Of a stretch of DNA of 64,000 nt, positions 19,511-28,425 are shown piece by piece. The notes beneath the pieces were generated by a model. The model did no database searches and was not told the origin of the DNA. It worked only from the letters and a program-made list of their open reading frames with translations. Positions within the stretch are counted from its first letter, which is position 1. Each line of letters begins with the position of its first letter. Location: contig DPXQ01000104.1 in NCBI GenBank assembly GCA_003527225.1, forward strand, positions 1-64,000, in the 5' to 3' direction. The translations under genes were made by a program, and so were the position numbers. The DNA comes from Rhizobium sp. Lineage in GTDB: Bacteria; Pseudomonadota; Alphaproteobacteria; Rhizobiales; Rhizobiaceae.

Positions 19511-20281
19511 ATGCGCATTCTTCTGACCAACGACGACGGTATCCATGCCGAGGGGCTGGCAGTGCTCGAACGCATTGCCCGCACGCTTTCGGACGACGTC
19601 TGGATCGTTGCGCCGGAAACCGACCAGAGCGGGCTTGCGCATTCACTTACGCTTTCTGAACCCTTGCGGCTGCGCAAGGTGGCGGACAAGCATTTCGCGC
19701 TTCGCGGAACGCCGACCGACTGCGTGATCATGGCTGTCCGGGAAGTGATGGAAGGCAAGCCGGATCTGGTGCTTTCAGGCGTCAATGCCGGCGCCAACAT
19801 GGCCGACGACGTCACCTATTCCGGAACGGTGGCAGGTGCCATCGAGGGAACACTACAGGGCGTTCGATCCATCGCGCTCAGCCAGGCCTATACCCATGAC
19901 GGCACGCGTTTCGTCCCTTGGGAAATTGCGGAGACATTGGCGCCGGACCTGCTGTCCAGGTTGATGAATGTGGATCTGGCCGCCGACACGCTGTTGAACG
20001 TCAATTTCCCGAACTGTGCTCCGAAGGATGTCCGAGGCATCGAGGTGACTTCGCAGGGCAAGCTCGATTTCGGCCTGACGGTCGAGGAACGTGCCGATGG
20101 ACGTGGCTTCCCGTATTATTGGCTGCGCTTTGGTGAGCGCCTCGGCCATTTTCGCGAGGGCACCGATATCCATGCCATCAAGCACAACAAGATCTCGGTT
20201 ACGCCGCTGAAGCTGGATCTGACGGATTACAGCGCTCAGGACCGCGTCGCGAGAGCTCTAGGTTTCGGGGTGGACGATTGA
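19511..20281 (+). CDS. surE: 5'-nucleotidase SurE
   Basis: A 256-residue nucleotidase. The N-terminal metal-binding motif [16 protein letters not shown], the Ser/Asn block [15 protein letters not shown] and the [22 protein letters not shown] block are all intact. SurE dephosphorylates nucleoside monophosphates and is linked to stationary-phase survival. AAGGAGG lies 5 bases upstream of the start. The stop codon overlaps the putative TTG start of pcm, as in the widespread surE-pcm pair. Confidence 0.95.
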   Translation: MRILLTNDDGIHAEGLAVLERIARTLSDDVWIVAPETDQSGLAHSLTLSEPLRLRKVADKHFALRGTPTDCVIMAVREVMEGKPDLVLSGVNAGANMADDVTYSGTVAGAIEGTLQGVRSIALSQAYTHDGTRFVPWEIAETLAPDLLSRLMNVDLAADTLLNVNFPNCAPKDVRGIEVTSQGKLDFGLTVEERADGRGFPYYWLRFGERLGHFREGTDIHAIKHNKISVTPLKLDLTDYSAQDRVARALGFGVDD

Positions 20282-20931
20282 AGTCCGGTATGGTCGAGAA
20301 GGAAGGTTTCGCCGCGCTCGTCTTGCGCCTGCGCGCCGAGGGCATTTCCGATCTCGATCTCCTGACGGCGGTGGAACAAACCCCGCGCTCGGCTTTTGTC
20401 CCGCCGCAATTCATCGAGCAGGCTTATTCCAGCCGTTCGATCCCCATCGACTGTGGCTCCTTCATGGAGGGAGCCGATCTAGCCCTGCGCCTCCTCGATC
20501 GCCTGCATGTCAAACCCGGCCAGCGCGTTCTGGAAATCGGAACCGGGAGCGGCTTCATGACGGCGGTGCTCGGCAGGCTTGCGGAACGGGTACTGTCAAT
20601 CGACCGCTACAAGACACTGGTCGTGAACGCGCAGCGCCGGATCGACTATCTCGGCATCCGCAACGTCGTCCTTCGTCAGGCCGACGGCAGCAATGGATTG
20701 CCGGGCGAGGGGACGTTCGATCGCATTCTCGCGACTGCGGCCTTCCCGGCCATGCCGCGCTTCTATGCCGAGCAACTGGTATCTGGCGGCGTGCTGCTTG
20801 CCCCGATTATGGTGGACGAGAACACCTGCATGATGGTCCGTCTGACCAAGACTGGCAGCCGCTTCGAACGGGAAGACCTCTTCGAGGTTCCCTATCTGGC
20901 CCTGGTTCCGAAGATCGCGTCGTACCTTTGA
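20278..20931 (+). CDS. pcm: Protein-L-isoaspartate O-methyltransferase
   Basis: A 217-residue SAM-dependent methyltransferase. The SAM-binding loop [14 protein letters not shown] and the PCMT post-motif block ([11 protein letters not shown], then [10 protein letters not shown]) are present. Pcm begins repair of isoaspartyl residues in damaged proteins. The start is uncertain: TTG 20278 overlaps the surE stop (TTGA), giving tight coupling, while ATG 20290 (MVEKEGF) would be four codons shorter. The gene is followed by the LytM-factor gene, echoing the surE-pcm-nlpD order of gammaproteobacteria. Confidence 0.92.
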   Translation: MKSGMVEKEGFAALVLRLRAEGISDLDLLTAVEQTPRSAFVPPQFIEQAYSSRSIPIDCGSFMEGADLALRLLDRLHVKPGQRVLEIGTGSGFMTAVLGRLAERVLSIDRYKTLVVNAQRRIDYLGIRNVVLRQADGSNGLPGEGTFDRILATAAFPAMPRFYAEQLVSGGVLLAPIMVDENTCMMVRLTKTGSRFEREDLFEVPYLALVPKIASYL

Positions 20932-21075
20932 AGCCGCCGCTTCCGCTGGGTCCGCTTGAGCACGTATGTGACGGTTCTCGAAATTGTTCACGGCGAATCC
21001 GGCCGATTAACTGCCCGGTAACACTAACGCGCTTTAATAATCCCACGTGTAAATGAGTAATATGTGGGTCGGGTC

Positions 21076-22452
21076 ATGCGTAATAGTGCTTCGCCGAAAT
21101 CAGGACTGCCAATCGCGCGTATCGTTGTCGCGGCGCTGTTGGCCAGCGTCGCGAGTGGTTGCAGTTCCGATGCGACGCGATTCAGCTCCGTCTTTTCCCA
21201 AGATACGTTGACGACTGCGTCCATACCGCAGCGAGGAACGGTTGGGCCTGGTCCCGGTGGGCAGCCGGTACCGTCAGCCGATATCGCATCTGCACAGCCA
21301 TCCAGCCAACCTTACGACGCAAGCCGTCAACAGGCCATGAGCCAGCCCTTCCCAGCACAGCCATCGCCTTCCGGCGCGTCTGCGGCGCGAATGGCCACGA
21401 CCCCCGTATCCGTACAGCGCGCCGAGCTTGCCGCGCCGTCCGCGGATCCTGCGCGCCAGGCGGCTATGGCTCAACCGTTCCCGACGGCACAGAAGGCCGC
21501 CCAAACGGCAACCGCACCGAGTATGGCGCCGGATCAGATGACAACCGGAACCAACCGTCCGGTCGACGGTTGGTCTACAGGCAGTGCCGCGCGGGCTTCT
21601 GCAGATCCGGCCCCGCTCGCCGATAACCGCAAGGTGCCCGTCCCGCAGCGCGCTCCTGAACAGAAGGTCGCGGTTCTGCCAAGTGCGACGACCATGCGTG
21701 ACAAATCTGCTCCCGTCGCGGCAACCGCCACAGGAAAGGCGGCCGCAGGAGAAGGAAAGCCAGGCTCCGGCGCCACCTATGTTGTCAAGCCGGGCGACAC
21801 GCTGACGAAGATCGCCAAGGCCACGGGCACGCCGATCGATGTGCTGAAGTCGGCCAACGGCCTGACGGCTGCCAATATCCGCGTCGGTCAGTCGTTGAAG
21901 ATCCCCTCGGCTGGCGTTGCTGCCGATGAACCGGTCAAGACCGCGTCCATTCCCTCCGCCAAGGACGAGAAGAAATCGCAGGCGCCCGCCGCCTACCAGC
22001 CGCCGGTCGCCACCCAGACGGTGAAGGAAGTCACGGCCGCCGCCGATCCCGAGGATGTGGCGCCTCAGGCAACGGGCATCGGCAAATATCGTTGGCCGGT
22101 GCGCGGCGCGGTGATCGCCGGCTATGGCGAGAATGTCGATGGAAATCGCAATGACGGCATCGATATCTCCGTCCCCTCGGGGACGCCTGTAAAGGCGGCC
22201 GAGAACGGCGTCGTCATTTATGCCGGCAACGGCCTCAAGGAGCTCGGCAACACGGTGCTTGTACGCCACGACGATGGTACCGTGACCGTCTATGGCCATG
22301 CCGACAGCCTCAAGGTTCAGCGTGGTCAGAAGGTCCAGCGTGGCCAGCAGCTGGCAACCTCCGGCATGAGCGGGAATATCAAGCGGCCGATGCTGCATTT
22401 CGAGGTCCGGAAAGATGCGACCCCGGTCAATCCGATGACTTTCCTGGAATAG
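21076..22452 (+). CDS. NlpD/DipM-like LytM factor (LysM + degenerate M23 peptidase domain)
   Basis: A 458-residue envelope protein: a hydrophobic signal with a lipobox-like end (SVASGC), a Gln/Ala/Pro-rich linker of about 200 residues, one LysM domain (about 233-277, TYVVKPGDTLTKIAKATG) and a C-terminal M23 domain (about 348-455). The M23 zinc ligands are altered: the usual HxGID reads NDGID, and the usual HLHFE reads MLHFE. It is therefore probably not a peptidase but an amidase activator, as shown for NlpD, EnvC and similar LytM factors. It lies downstream of surE-pcm. The start is ATG 21076; GTG 21064 is also in frame. It ends at a strong terminator. Confidence 0.87.
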   Translation: MRNSASPKSGLPIARIVVAALLASVASGCSSDATRFSSVFSQDTLTTASIPQRGTVGPGPGGQPVPSADIASAQPSSQPYDASRQQAMSQPFPAQPSPSGASAARMATTPVSVQRAELAAPSADPARQAAMAQPFPTAQKAAQTATAPSMAPDQMTTGTNRPVDGWSTGSAARASADPAPLADNRKVPVPQRAPEQKVAVLPSATTMRDKSAPVAATATGKAAAGEGKPGSGATYVVKPGDTLTKIAKATGTPIDVLKSANGLTAANIRVGQSLKIPSAGVAADEPVKTASIPSAKDEKKSQAPAAYQPPVATQTVKEVTAAADPEDVAPQATGIGKYRWPVRGAVIAGYGENVDGNRNDGIDISVPSGTPVKAAENGVVIYAGNGLKELGNTVLVRHDDGTVTVYGHADSLKVQRGQKVQRGQQLATSGMSGNIKRPMLHFEVRKDATPVNPMTFLE

Positions 22453-22476
22453 GTATTGCGTACCAGGATGGCGACG

Positions 22477-22506
22477 AAAAGGTCCGGTTCTCCGGACCTT
22501 TTTTCG
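22477..22506 (+). terminator. Rho-independent terminator after the LytM-factor gene
   Basis: An 11-bp stem (AAAAGGTCCGG at 22477-22487 with CCGGACCTTTT at 22492-22502), TTCT loop and a T-rich tail. It is also usable in the opposite direction because the next gene is convergent and ends at 22509. Confidence 0.88.
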
Positions 22507-22508
22507 TT

Positions 22509-23381
22509 TCAGGCGCGATCCATCGGGATGCGGAGCCGCCCGGCGAGATCCTGGATGTATTGCCAGGCGACGCGGCCTGACCTGCCGCCGCGCGTGGTTG
22601 CCCATTCGAGCGCTTGGGCGTGGAGGCTCGCACGGTCGAGAGGAAGGCGGAAATAGTCGGCATAGCCGTCGATCATCGTCAGATAGTCATCCTGGCTGCA
22701 CTTGTGGAATCCGAGCCAGAGGCCGAAGCGATCGGACAGCGACACCTTTTCCTCGACTGCTTCGGAAGGGTTGATTGCGGTCGACTGCTCGTTTTCCATC
22801 ATGTGGCGGGGCAGTAGATGGCGACGGTTCGAGGTCGCGTAGAAGAGCACGTTGTTCGGGCGCCCCTCGATGCCTCCGTCAAGGGCGGCTTTCAGGGATT
22901 TGTAGGCCGTGTCGTCGTGGTCGAAGGAGAGGTCGTCGCAGAAGATGATGATCCGGTGGTCCACATCCTTCAGGATGTCGAGCAAGGCCGGCAATGACGA
23001 TATGTCCTCGCGATGCACTTCCACGAGCTTCAGTGAAATGCCCGTGGACGCGCGGATGTCGGCGTGAACCGCCTTGACCAGCGACGACTTGCCCATGCCG
23101 CGGGCGCCCCAGAGCAAGACATTGTTGGCCGCAAATCCCTCGGCGAAGCGAAGCGTATTATCATGCAGGATATCGCGGACGTGATCCACGCCCCTGATCA
23201 GGGTCAGCGCAACGCGGTTGGGCTTTGCGACCGCCTGCAGATGGCTTCGCGCCGGCGACCAGACGAAGCAGTCTGCCGAATCCCAATCGTTTTCCGCCGG
23301 GCCCGGTCCGGCGAGTCGCTCGACCGCATCGGTGAGGCGGCGCAGTTCTGCGAGGATGAGATGGTTGAGTTCCTCGGCCAT
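22509..23381 (-). CDS. DUF815-family AAA ATPase
   Basis: A 290-residue P-loop ATPase. Walker A is LLWGARGMGKSSLVKAV (about residue 90) and Walker B is RIIIFCDDLSFD; an Arg-rich sensor region follows (YATSNRRHLLPRHM). This matches the DUF815 family of AAA proteins, widespread in Proteobacteria and without an established function. The start at 23381 is supported by GAAGGGA just upstream; the longer frame to 23525 is not family-like. It is a single minus-strand gene, divergent from yajC and convergent with the LytM gene, so the neighbourhood gives no clear functional hint. Confidence 0.83.
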   Translation of the reverse strand: MAEELNHLILAELRRLTDAVERLAGPGPAENDWDSADCFVWSPARSHLQAVAKPNRVALTLIRGVDHVRDILHDNTLRFAEGFAANNVLLWGARGMGKSSLVKAVHADIRASTGISLKLVEVHREDISSLPALLDILKDVDHRIIIFCDDLSFDHDDTAYKSLKAALDGGIEGRPNNVLFYATSNRRHLLPRHMMENEQSTAINPSEAVEEKVSLSDRFGLWLGFHKCSQDDYLTMIDGYADYFRLPLDRASLHAQALEWATTRGGRSGRVAWQYIQDLAGRLRIPMDRA

Positions 23382-23591
23382 GATACTCCCTTCAAAAGGA
23401 CGTCCTGTTTGATCCGTACCCGCTTTTTCAGGGCGGTAGCATGGCCTTTTCGGGTCCGAAAGGGTAAGAGGCGTGAATTCGGTACGTATGGCCGCTGTTT
23501 TTGTTGCAATCGCGAGGCCCGGCACTATATTCCGGCAACCTGATGCGGGGGCAGCGGCTGCCCTCCAGCCTTATTGTCTAGGGAGTTTTCC

Positions 23592-23942
23592 ATGTTTATT
23601 ACACAAGCCTTCGCGCAAGGCGCAACTGCTCCGGGTGCAAGCGGTTTCGGCTCCGGCCTCGAGATGCTGTTTCTGTTCGCCCCCCTCATGGTGGTCTGGT
23701 ATTTCTTCCTTATCCGGCCCCAGCGCCAGCAGATGAAGAAGCGCGAAGAGACCCTTTCCTCGATCCGTCGTGGCGATCAGGTGGTCATGGGCGGTGGCAT
23801 TGTCGGTAAGGTCGTAAAGGTCGTGGACGACAAGGAATTGGAAGTGGAAATCGCCGAAGGCGTGAAGGTCCGTGTTATGCGCACTTACGTCGCCGAAGTC
23901 CGCGTCAAGGGTGAGCCGGTAAAAACCGAAGCTGCCTCCTGA
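23592..23942 (+). CDS. yajC: Sec translocase accessory subunit YajC
   Basis: A 116-residue protein with one membrane helix (LFLFAPLMVVWYFFLIRPQRQQ, ending in the hallmark RPQ-KK motif) and a small cytoplasmic domain (RRGDQVVMGGGIVGKV). YajC associates with SecDF and SecYEG. ATG 23592 lies 8 bases after AGGGAG. It precedes the secDF fusion gene by 65 bases, the standard order. Confidence 0.95.
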   Translation: MFITQAFAQGATAPGASGFGSGLEMLFLFAPLMVVWYFFLIRPQRQQMKKREETLSSIRRGDQVVMGGGIVGKVVKVVDDKELEVEIAEGVKVRVMRTYVAEVRVKGEPVKTEAAS

Positions 23943-24007
23943 CGCTGCCGCCCGGTAGCCCGTCCGCCGTTTTGGCCCATATTTGAAAACCTGGTTCAGA
24001 GAGTTTC

Positions 24008-26572
24008 ATGCTGTATTTTTCGCGTTGGAAGACGATCCTGATATGGCTCACCGTTGCGGCGAGCGTGCTGGTGGCTGTACCCAATTTCTTTAGCGACAAT
24101 CAGCTTGAGGCATTTCCCTCCTGGGTACCGTCCAGCAAGATAACACTCGGTCTGGACCTCCAGGGCGGTTCTCACATCATGCTCAAGATTGAGAAGGCCG
24201 ATATCGTCAAGGAGCGGCTCGAGACGACGGTCGGAGATATCCGCACGTCGTTGCGCGAGGCCGGCATCCGCTACACGGGCCTGTCCGGCGTCGGCCAGCA
24301 GGTGCAGGTTCGCATCAGCGATGCCGACAAGCTGGATGCAGCCAAGCAGGCGCTCGCGCCGCTGACCGAAAACGTAAGCGCGGGCACGCTTACGGGTGGT
24401 TCCATCCAGGAAATCACCATGGAGGAAGGCGAGAGCGGCCTGCTGCGTTTCAATCTGACCGATGCCGGCATCAACTACCGTATGGCATCGGCGCTGACAC
24501 AATCGATCGAGGTTGTCCGTCGACGTGTCGACGAACTGGGCAATACCGAGCCGCTGATCCAGCGTCAGGGCGACGACCGCATCATAGTGCAGGTTCCAGG
24601 CCTCACCGATCCGCAGCGGTTGAAGTCGCTGCTCAATCAGACGGCAAAGCTCTCTTTCCATATGGTCGACACGAGCATGCCGGCCGTCGAGGCGATCAAC
24701 GGCCGGCCGCCAGCAAGCGCCGAAGTCCTGTACTCCATGGACGATCCGGCAGTGCCTTATCTGATTGAAAAGCGTGCCCTGGTATCGGGTGAAAACCTCG
24801 TCGATGCACAGGCGAGCTTCAATCAGCAGACCAACGAACCCGTCGTCTCCTTCCGGTTTGACAGCAAGGGCGCACAGCGCTTCGCGCAGGCGACCCAGCA
24901 GAATGTCGGTCGTGCCTTTGCAATCGTTCTCGATGATCAGGTGATTTCTGCACCAGTGATCCGCGAACCGATCGTCGGCGGCTCCGGCCAGATTTCCGGT
25001 GGATTCTCTGTCGAGGGCGCCAACGATCTCGCCGTGCTCCTGAGGGCCGGCGCGCTTCCCGCGACGCTGACCGTTGTCGAGGAACGCACTGTTGGTCCGA
25101 GCCTCGGTGCGGATTCGATCCGTGCCGGCGTCATCGCAGGCATTATTGGCGCCAGCCTCGTCGTGGCGTTTATGATCGGCTTCTATGGGTTTTTCGGATT
25201 GCTTGCCGTTATCGCCCTCGTTGCCAACGTTACAATGATCATCGCAGTGCTGACGCTCCTTGGGTCGACGCTCACCCTGCCGGGCATTGCCGGTATCGTA
25301 CTCACCATCGGTATGGCGGTGGATGCGAACGTGCTCATATATGAGCGTATTCGTGAGGAGTTCAGGAATGGCCGGCCGCTCGTGCAATCGATTGACACCG
25401 GTTTCTCCAAGGCGTTGGCTACCATCGTCGACGCCAACCTGACCACGCTGATTGCCGCCGTCATCCTGTTTTTCCTGGGCTCCGGTCCGGTTCGCGGGTT
25501 CGCCGTCACGCTCGCCATCGGTATCATCACTACGGTCTTCACCGCCTTCACGCTGACCCGCTGGCTGTTTGCCGCATGGGTACGTCGCAGCCGTCCCAAG
25601 CATCTGCCGAAGGGTGTTCGCACCGGTATTTTCGATGGCACCAACATCCCGTTCATGGGCATCCGCCGGTATACTTTTGCGATCTCGGCCGCGCTCGCCG
25701 TGGCTTCGATGGTCGGCTTTGCGACGGTCGGCATGAATCTCGGTATCGACTTCAAGGGCGGCTCGATCATCGAGGTCAAGGCACGCAGCGGCAATGCGGA
25801 CATTGCCGACATTCGCACCCGGCTGAGCGAACTCAATCTTGGGGAAATCCAGGCCCAGGGCTTTGGCGATCCGGCGAGCGTACTGATCCGCATCCAGGCA
25901 CAAGATGGCGGCGAGAATGCCGAGCAGTCGGCGATCACGCTGGTGCGTGGCGAGCTTGAGGACGCTTACGAATTCCGCCGGGTCGAAGTGGTCGGTCCGT
26001 CGGTTTCCGGCGAGCTGACGCAATCGGCGACCCTTGGGGTGCTCGCCTCGCTGGCGGCCATCCTGATCTATATCTGGTTCCGCTTCGAGTGGCAGTTTGC
26101 ACTCGGCGCGATCATCGCAACACTGCATGACGTCATTCTGACGATCGGGCTGTACGTCTTGGTCGGAGTGGAATTCAATCTTACCAGTATCGCGGCTCTG
26201 TTGACGATCGTCGGCTATTCGCTGAACGATACGGTGGTCGTTTATGACCGCATGCGTGAGAACCTCAGGCGCTACAAGAAGATGCCGCTCGATGTCCTGA
26301 TCGACACCTCGATTAACCAGACGCTGTCACGAACCGTCCTGACATCGGCGACGACGTTGTTGGCGCTCGGGGCGCTCTATCTTTTCGGCGGTGAAGTCAT
26401 TCGTTCATTTACGTTCGCTATGCTGTTCGGTGTGGCTGTTGGAACATTCTCTTCGATCTACATTGCGGCTCCGGTTCTCATTGCCTTCAAGCTGCGTCCG
26501 GAAAGCTTCCAGCAGGATGAGGACGGGGCTTCAGTTTCGGGCAAGCTCCAGAGCGGCAAGGTCGAGGCCTGA
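24008..26572 (+). CDS. secDF: Fused protein-export membrane protein SecDF
   Basis: An 854-residue fusion of SecD and SecF. The SecD half begins with a membrane helix and the D1 motif GLDLQGGSHIML, has a large periplasmic head (about residues 70-370) and then GMAVDANVLIYERIREE. The SecF half starts near 560 with GIDFKGGSIIEV and contains NDTVVVYDRMRENLRRYK. Twelve membrane segments are expected. SecDF uses the proton motive force to pull proteins through SecYEG. Fusion of the two subunits is typical of Rhizobiales. The next gene starts 5 bases later, so co-transcription is near certain. Confidence 0.96.
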   Translation: MLYFSRWKTILIWLTVAASVLVAVPNFFSDNQLEAFPSWVPSSKITLGLDLQGGSHIMLKIEKADIVKERLETTVGDIRTSLREAGIRYTGLSGVGQQVQVRISDADKLDAAKQALAPLTENVSAGTLTGGSIQEITMEEGESGLLRFNLTDAGINYRMASALTQSIEVVRRRVDELGNTEPLIQRQGDDRIIVQVPGLTDPQRLKSLLNQTAKLSFHMVDTSMPAVEAINGRPPASAEVLYSMDDPAVPYLIEKRALVSGENLVDAQASFNQQTNEPVVSFRFDSKGAQRFAQATQQNVGRAFAIVLDDQVISAPVIREPIVGGSGQISGGFSVEGANDLAVLLRAGALPATLTVVEERTVGPSLGADSIRAGVIAGIIGASLVVAFMIGFYGFFGLLAVIALVANVTMIIAVLTLLGSTLTLPGIAGIVLTIGMAVDANVLIYERIREEFRNGRPLVQSIDTGFSKALATIVDANLTTLIAAVILFFLGSGPVRGFAVTLAIGIITTVFTAFTLTRWLFAAWVRRSRPKHLPKGVRTGIFDGTNIPFMGIRRYTFAISAALAVASMVGFATVGMNLGIDFKGGSIIEVKARSGNADIADIRTRLSELNLGEIQAQGFGDPASVLIRIQAQDGGENAEQSAITLVRGELEDAYEFRRVEVVGPSVSGELTQSATLGVLASLAAILIYIWFRFEWQFALGAIIATLHDVILTIGLYVLVGVEFNLTSIAALLTIVGYSLNDTVVVYDRMRENLRRYKKMPLDVLIDTSINQTLSRTVLTSATTLLALGALYLFGGEVIRSFTFAMLFGVAVGTFSSIYIAAPVLIAFKLRPESFQQDEDGASVSGKLQSGKVEA

Positions 26573-26577
26573 TCGCC

Positions 26578-26979
26578 ATGGCTGAAGCGCCGGCGCACAA
26601 GGGAATCGTGATCCGGGAGGCTCATTTTCCCGGTCGCGCCCCGATCGATGCCTATGGCAATGGCGGCTTCCGTTTTGCCGACATGTCGCATCGCGGTTCG
26701 CTGTTGTTGCTGCCTTCAGGGATCTATGGTTGGGAAATGACGGAAGCCGAGCCCCTATCGGTTGACTGCTTCCAGCGCGTACTCGATGACGCGGCCGATA
26801 TCGAAGTGCTTCTGGTCGGAACGGGGCAGCAATTGCGCCCCATTCCAGCCGAGTTGAAAACGGCATTGAAAGCGCGCGGCATTGCAAGCGATCCGATGAG
26901 CACCGGGGCAGCAGTCCGAACCTACAATATCATGCTCGCGGAGCAGCGGGCCGTCGCTGCGGCGCTGATCGCGGTTTGA
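26578..26979 (+). CDS. Mth938-domain protein (NDUFAF3/DUF498 family)
   Basis: A 133-residue protein consisting of one Mth938-like domain: YGNGGFRFADMSHRGSLLLLPSGIYGW, then EVLLVGTGQQLRPIP and STGAAVRTYNIMLAEQRAVAAALI. The eukaryotic member NDUFAF3 is a complex I assembly factor, and its alphaproteobacterial homologues are known to lie beside secDF, as here. Start ATG 26578 follows GCC 5 bases after secDF; the stop overlaps the next gene's TTG start (26976-26979). A role in complex I assembly is inferred from family and context. Confidence 0.87.
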   Translation: MAEAPAHKGIVIREAHFPGRAPIDAYGNGGFRFADMSHRGSLLLLPSGIYGWEMTEAEPLSVDCFQRVLDDAADIEVLLVGTGQQLRPIPAELKTALKARGIASDPMSTGAAVRTYNIMLAEQRAVAAALIAV

Positions 26980-27851
26980 TTGAAGCGGAACGGGCCTTGA
27001 ACCAAGTTTTGCCGGATAATGAGACCATTTGTCTTGCCAGCCTGCGTGAGACTGATCGCGATCGGTATCTGGCCTGCCTGCTGTCGCCGGCGGATAAGCG
27101 TGCCGGGCTCATCGCGCTTTATGGTTTCAATGCGGAACTCGCCCGCATCCGCGATCTCGTGCGCGAACCATTGCCCGGAGAGGTGAGGCTGCAGTATTGG
27201 CGCGATCTCCTGAATGGCGAGGCCCGTGGTTCCAGTGAGGCCAATCCGCTTGCCGCGCTTGTCCTGGAGACCGTGTCCCGTTTCCGGTTGCCGCGCGAAG
27301 CGCTGCTTCGCATGATCGACGCACGGGTTTTCGATCTCTACGACGATCCGATGGAAAGCAGCGGTATGTTTGAGGGTTATGCAGGCGAAACCGCCTCGGT
27401 GCTGATCCAGCTTGCAAGCCTCGTGCTCGATGCTGGCAAGGCCGAGGTTTCGGCGACCGCTGCTGGCCACGCCGGCGTCGCCCAAGCGATCGCCGGCGCT
27501 CTCCTGCTGATGCCCATCACGCGGGCCCGGGGTCAGATTTACATCCCACTCGAAATCCTCAGCGCTACCGGCCTCGACCGTGAGAGCTTCCTCGCCGGCG
27601 TGGACCGGGCGGGGATATCCGCCGCAATCGAGGCCTTTGCGGGCCTTGGACGCGACCACCTGGAAAAGGCTCGCCGCGAGGAGGGACCGCCTGCTTCCGT
27701 CTTCCCGGCCTTCCTTCCCGTTGCGTTGGTCGAGCCTGTTCTTGAGGGCGCGACAAGAGCGGGCGCGCGCATATTTGACCAGGATATCCGACCGGCGCAG
27801 TGGCGGCGCCAATTGCGCTTGTTGCGCGCCTCGATCACGCGGCGGTTCTGA
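26976..27851 (+). CDS. Squalene/phytoene synthase-like protein (NDUFAF6-like)
   Basis: A 291-residue protein with the squalene/phytoene synthase fold, recognisable from ALYGFNAELARIRDLV, LQYWRDLL, and ITRARGQIYIPLEIL near residue 190. The first helix lacks the usual DxxxD diphosphate-binding motif and the second Asp-rich motif is not evident either, so prenyl-synthase activity is doubtful. The human homologue NDUFAF6 is a complex I assembly factor with the same loss. The TTG start overlaps the Mth938 stop by four bases, giving translational coupling between two complex-I-type factors. There are no carotenoid or hopanoid genes nearby. Confidence 0.83.
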   Translation: MIEAERALNQVLPDNETICLASLRETDRDRYLACLLSPADKRAGLIALYGFNAELARIRDLVREPLPGEVRLQYWRDLLNGEARGSSEANPLAALVLETVSRFRLPREALLRMIDARVFDLYDDPMESSGMFEGYAGETASVLIQLASLVLDAGKAEVSATAAGHAGVAQAIAGALLLMPITRARGQIYIPLEILSATGLDRESFLAGVDRAGISAAIEAFAGLGRDHLEKARREEGPPASVFPAFLPVALVEPVLEGATRAGARIFDQDIRPAQWRRQLRLLRASITRRF

Positions 27852-27929
27852 TCGGGTCAAATTCGCGCAAGGCTCGCGTGCTAGCTGGTATCGTCGCGCC
27901 GGGCCAACCGGAGCAATTGGGAGGCAAGT

Positions 27930-28388
27930 GTGGCACTGGTCACTTGGACACTGATATTTGCACTCGTCATCGTATTCGCCTTTTTTTCGAGCCGCATGAC
28001 GAAGCAGACGACGCAGGAAAATCTGCACGACACCGGGTTTGCCATTCTGGAGTTCGGTCGTGCTTTTCCAGGCGAGGCGATCCGCGATCTCCATGTTACG
28101 GCCGATGGCAATGCAGTTTTCGTCAGGCTGCACGACAACAAGGCGGGCTTCATGCGCAATATGCGCAGCCATTATGCCTGTCATCTGATCGAACCGGGAA
28201 CTGTTCGCGTACGCGATCTTCCAAGCGGGCAGGGCTTTTCCGTCGAGTTCTTGGATGCGCCCTTTCACAACGGCGAGTTCACCTTCGCGTCGGCCGAGGC
28301 GGCGGCGGAAGTATCTCTCTGGCTGCTTGGAAACTATATCGGCCACGGCGATCGCGATATGGTCGCGGGACCGGCGGCGACCTCCTGA
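27930..28388 (+). CDS. Unrecognised single-pass membrane protein
   Basis: A 152-residue protein that I do not recognise. An N-terminal hydrophobic helix (about residues 4-20, VTWTLIFALVIVFAFF) is followed by a soluble domain of about 130 residues with alternating strands and helices (AILEFGRAFPGEAIRDLHVTADGNAVFVRLHDN, then EAAAEVSLWLLGN). Start GTG 27930 lies 5 bases after GGGAGG. It is in the same direction and 78 bases after the NDUFAF6-like gene, the last of the yajC-secDF run, and convergent with trmFO. Orientation and neighbours suggest a role linked to membrane-protein assembly, but nothing in the sequence proves it. Confidence 0.72.
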   Translation: MALVTWTLIFALVIVFAFFSSRMTKQTTQENLHDTGFAILEFGRAFPGEAIRDLHVTADGNAVFVRLHDNKAGFMRNMRSHYACHLIEPGTVRVRDLPSGQGFSVEFLDAPFHNGEFTFASAEAAAEVSLWLLGNYIGHGDRDMVAGPAATS

Positions 28389-28425
28389 AAAGGGAGGCAT
28401 GCCGCCGGCCCTGGGGCCTAGGGCG

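Noticed and set aside
23996..26128. A 710-codon antisense open frame opposite secDF
   Set aside because: Low-complexity His/Arg/Asp-rich product with no family match; stop codons are rare on that frame because of codon bias in secDF.
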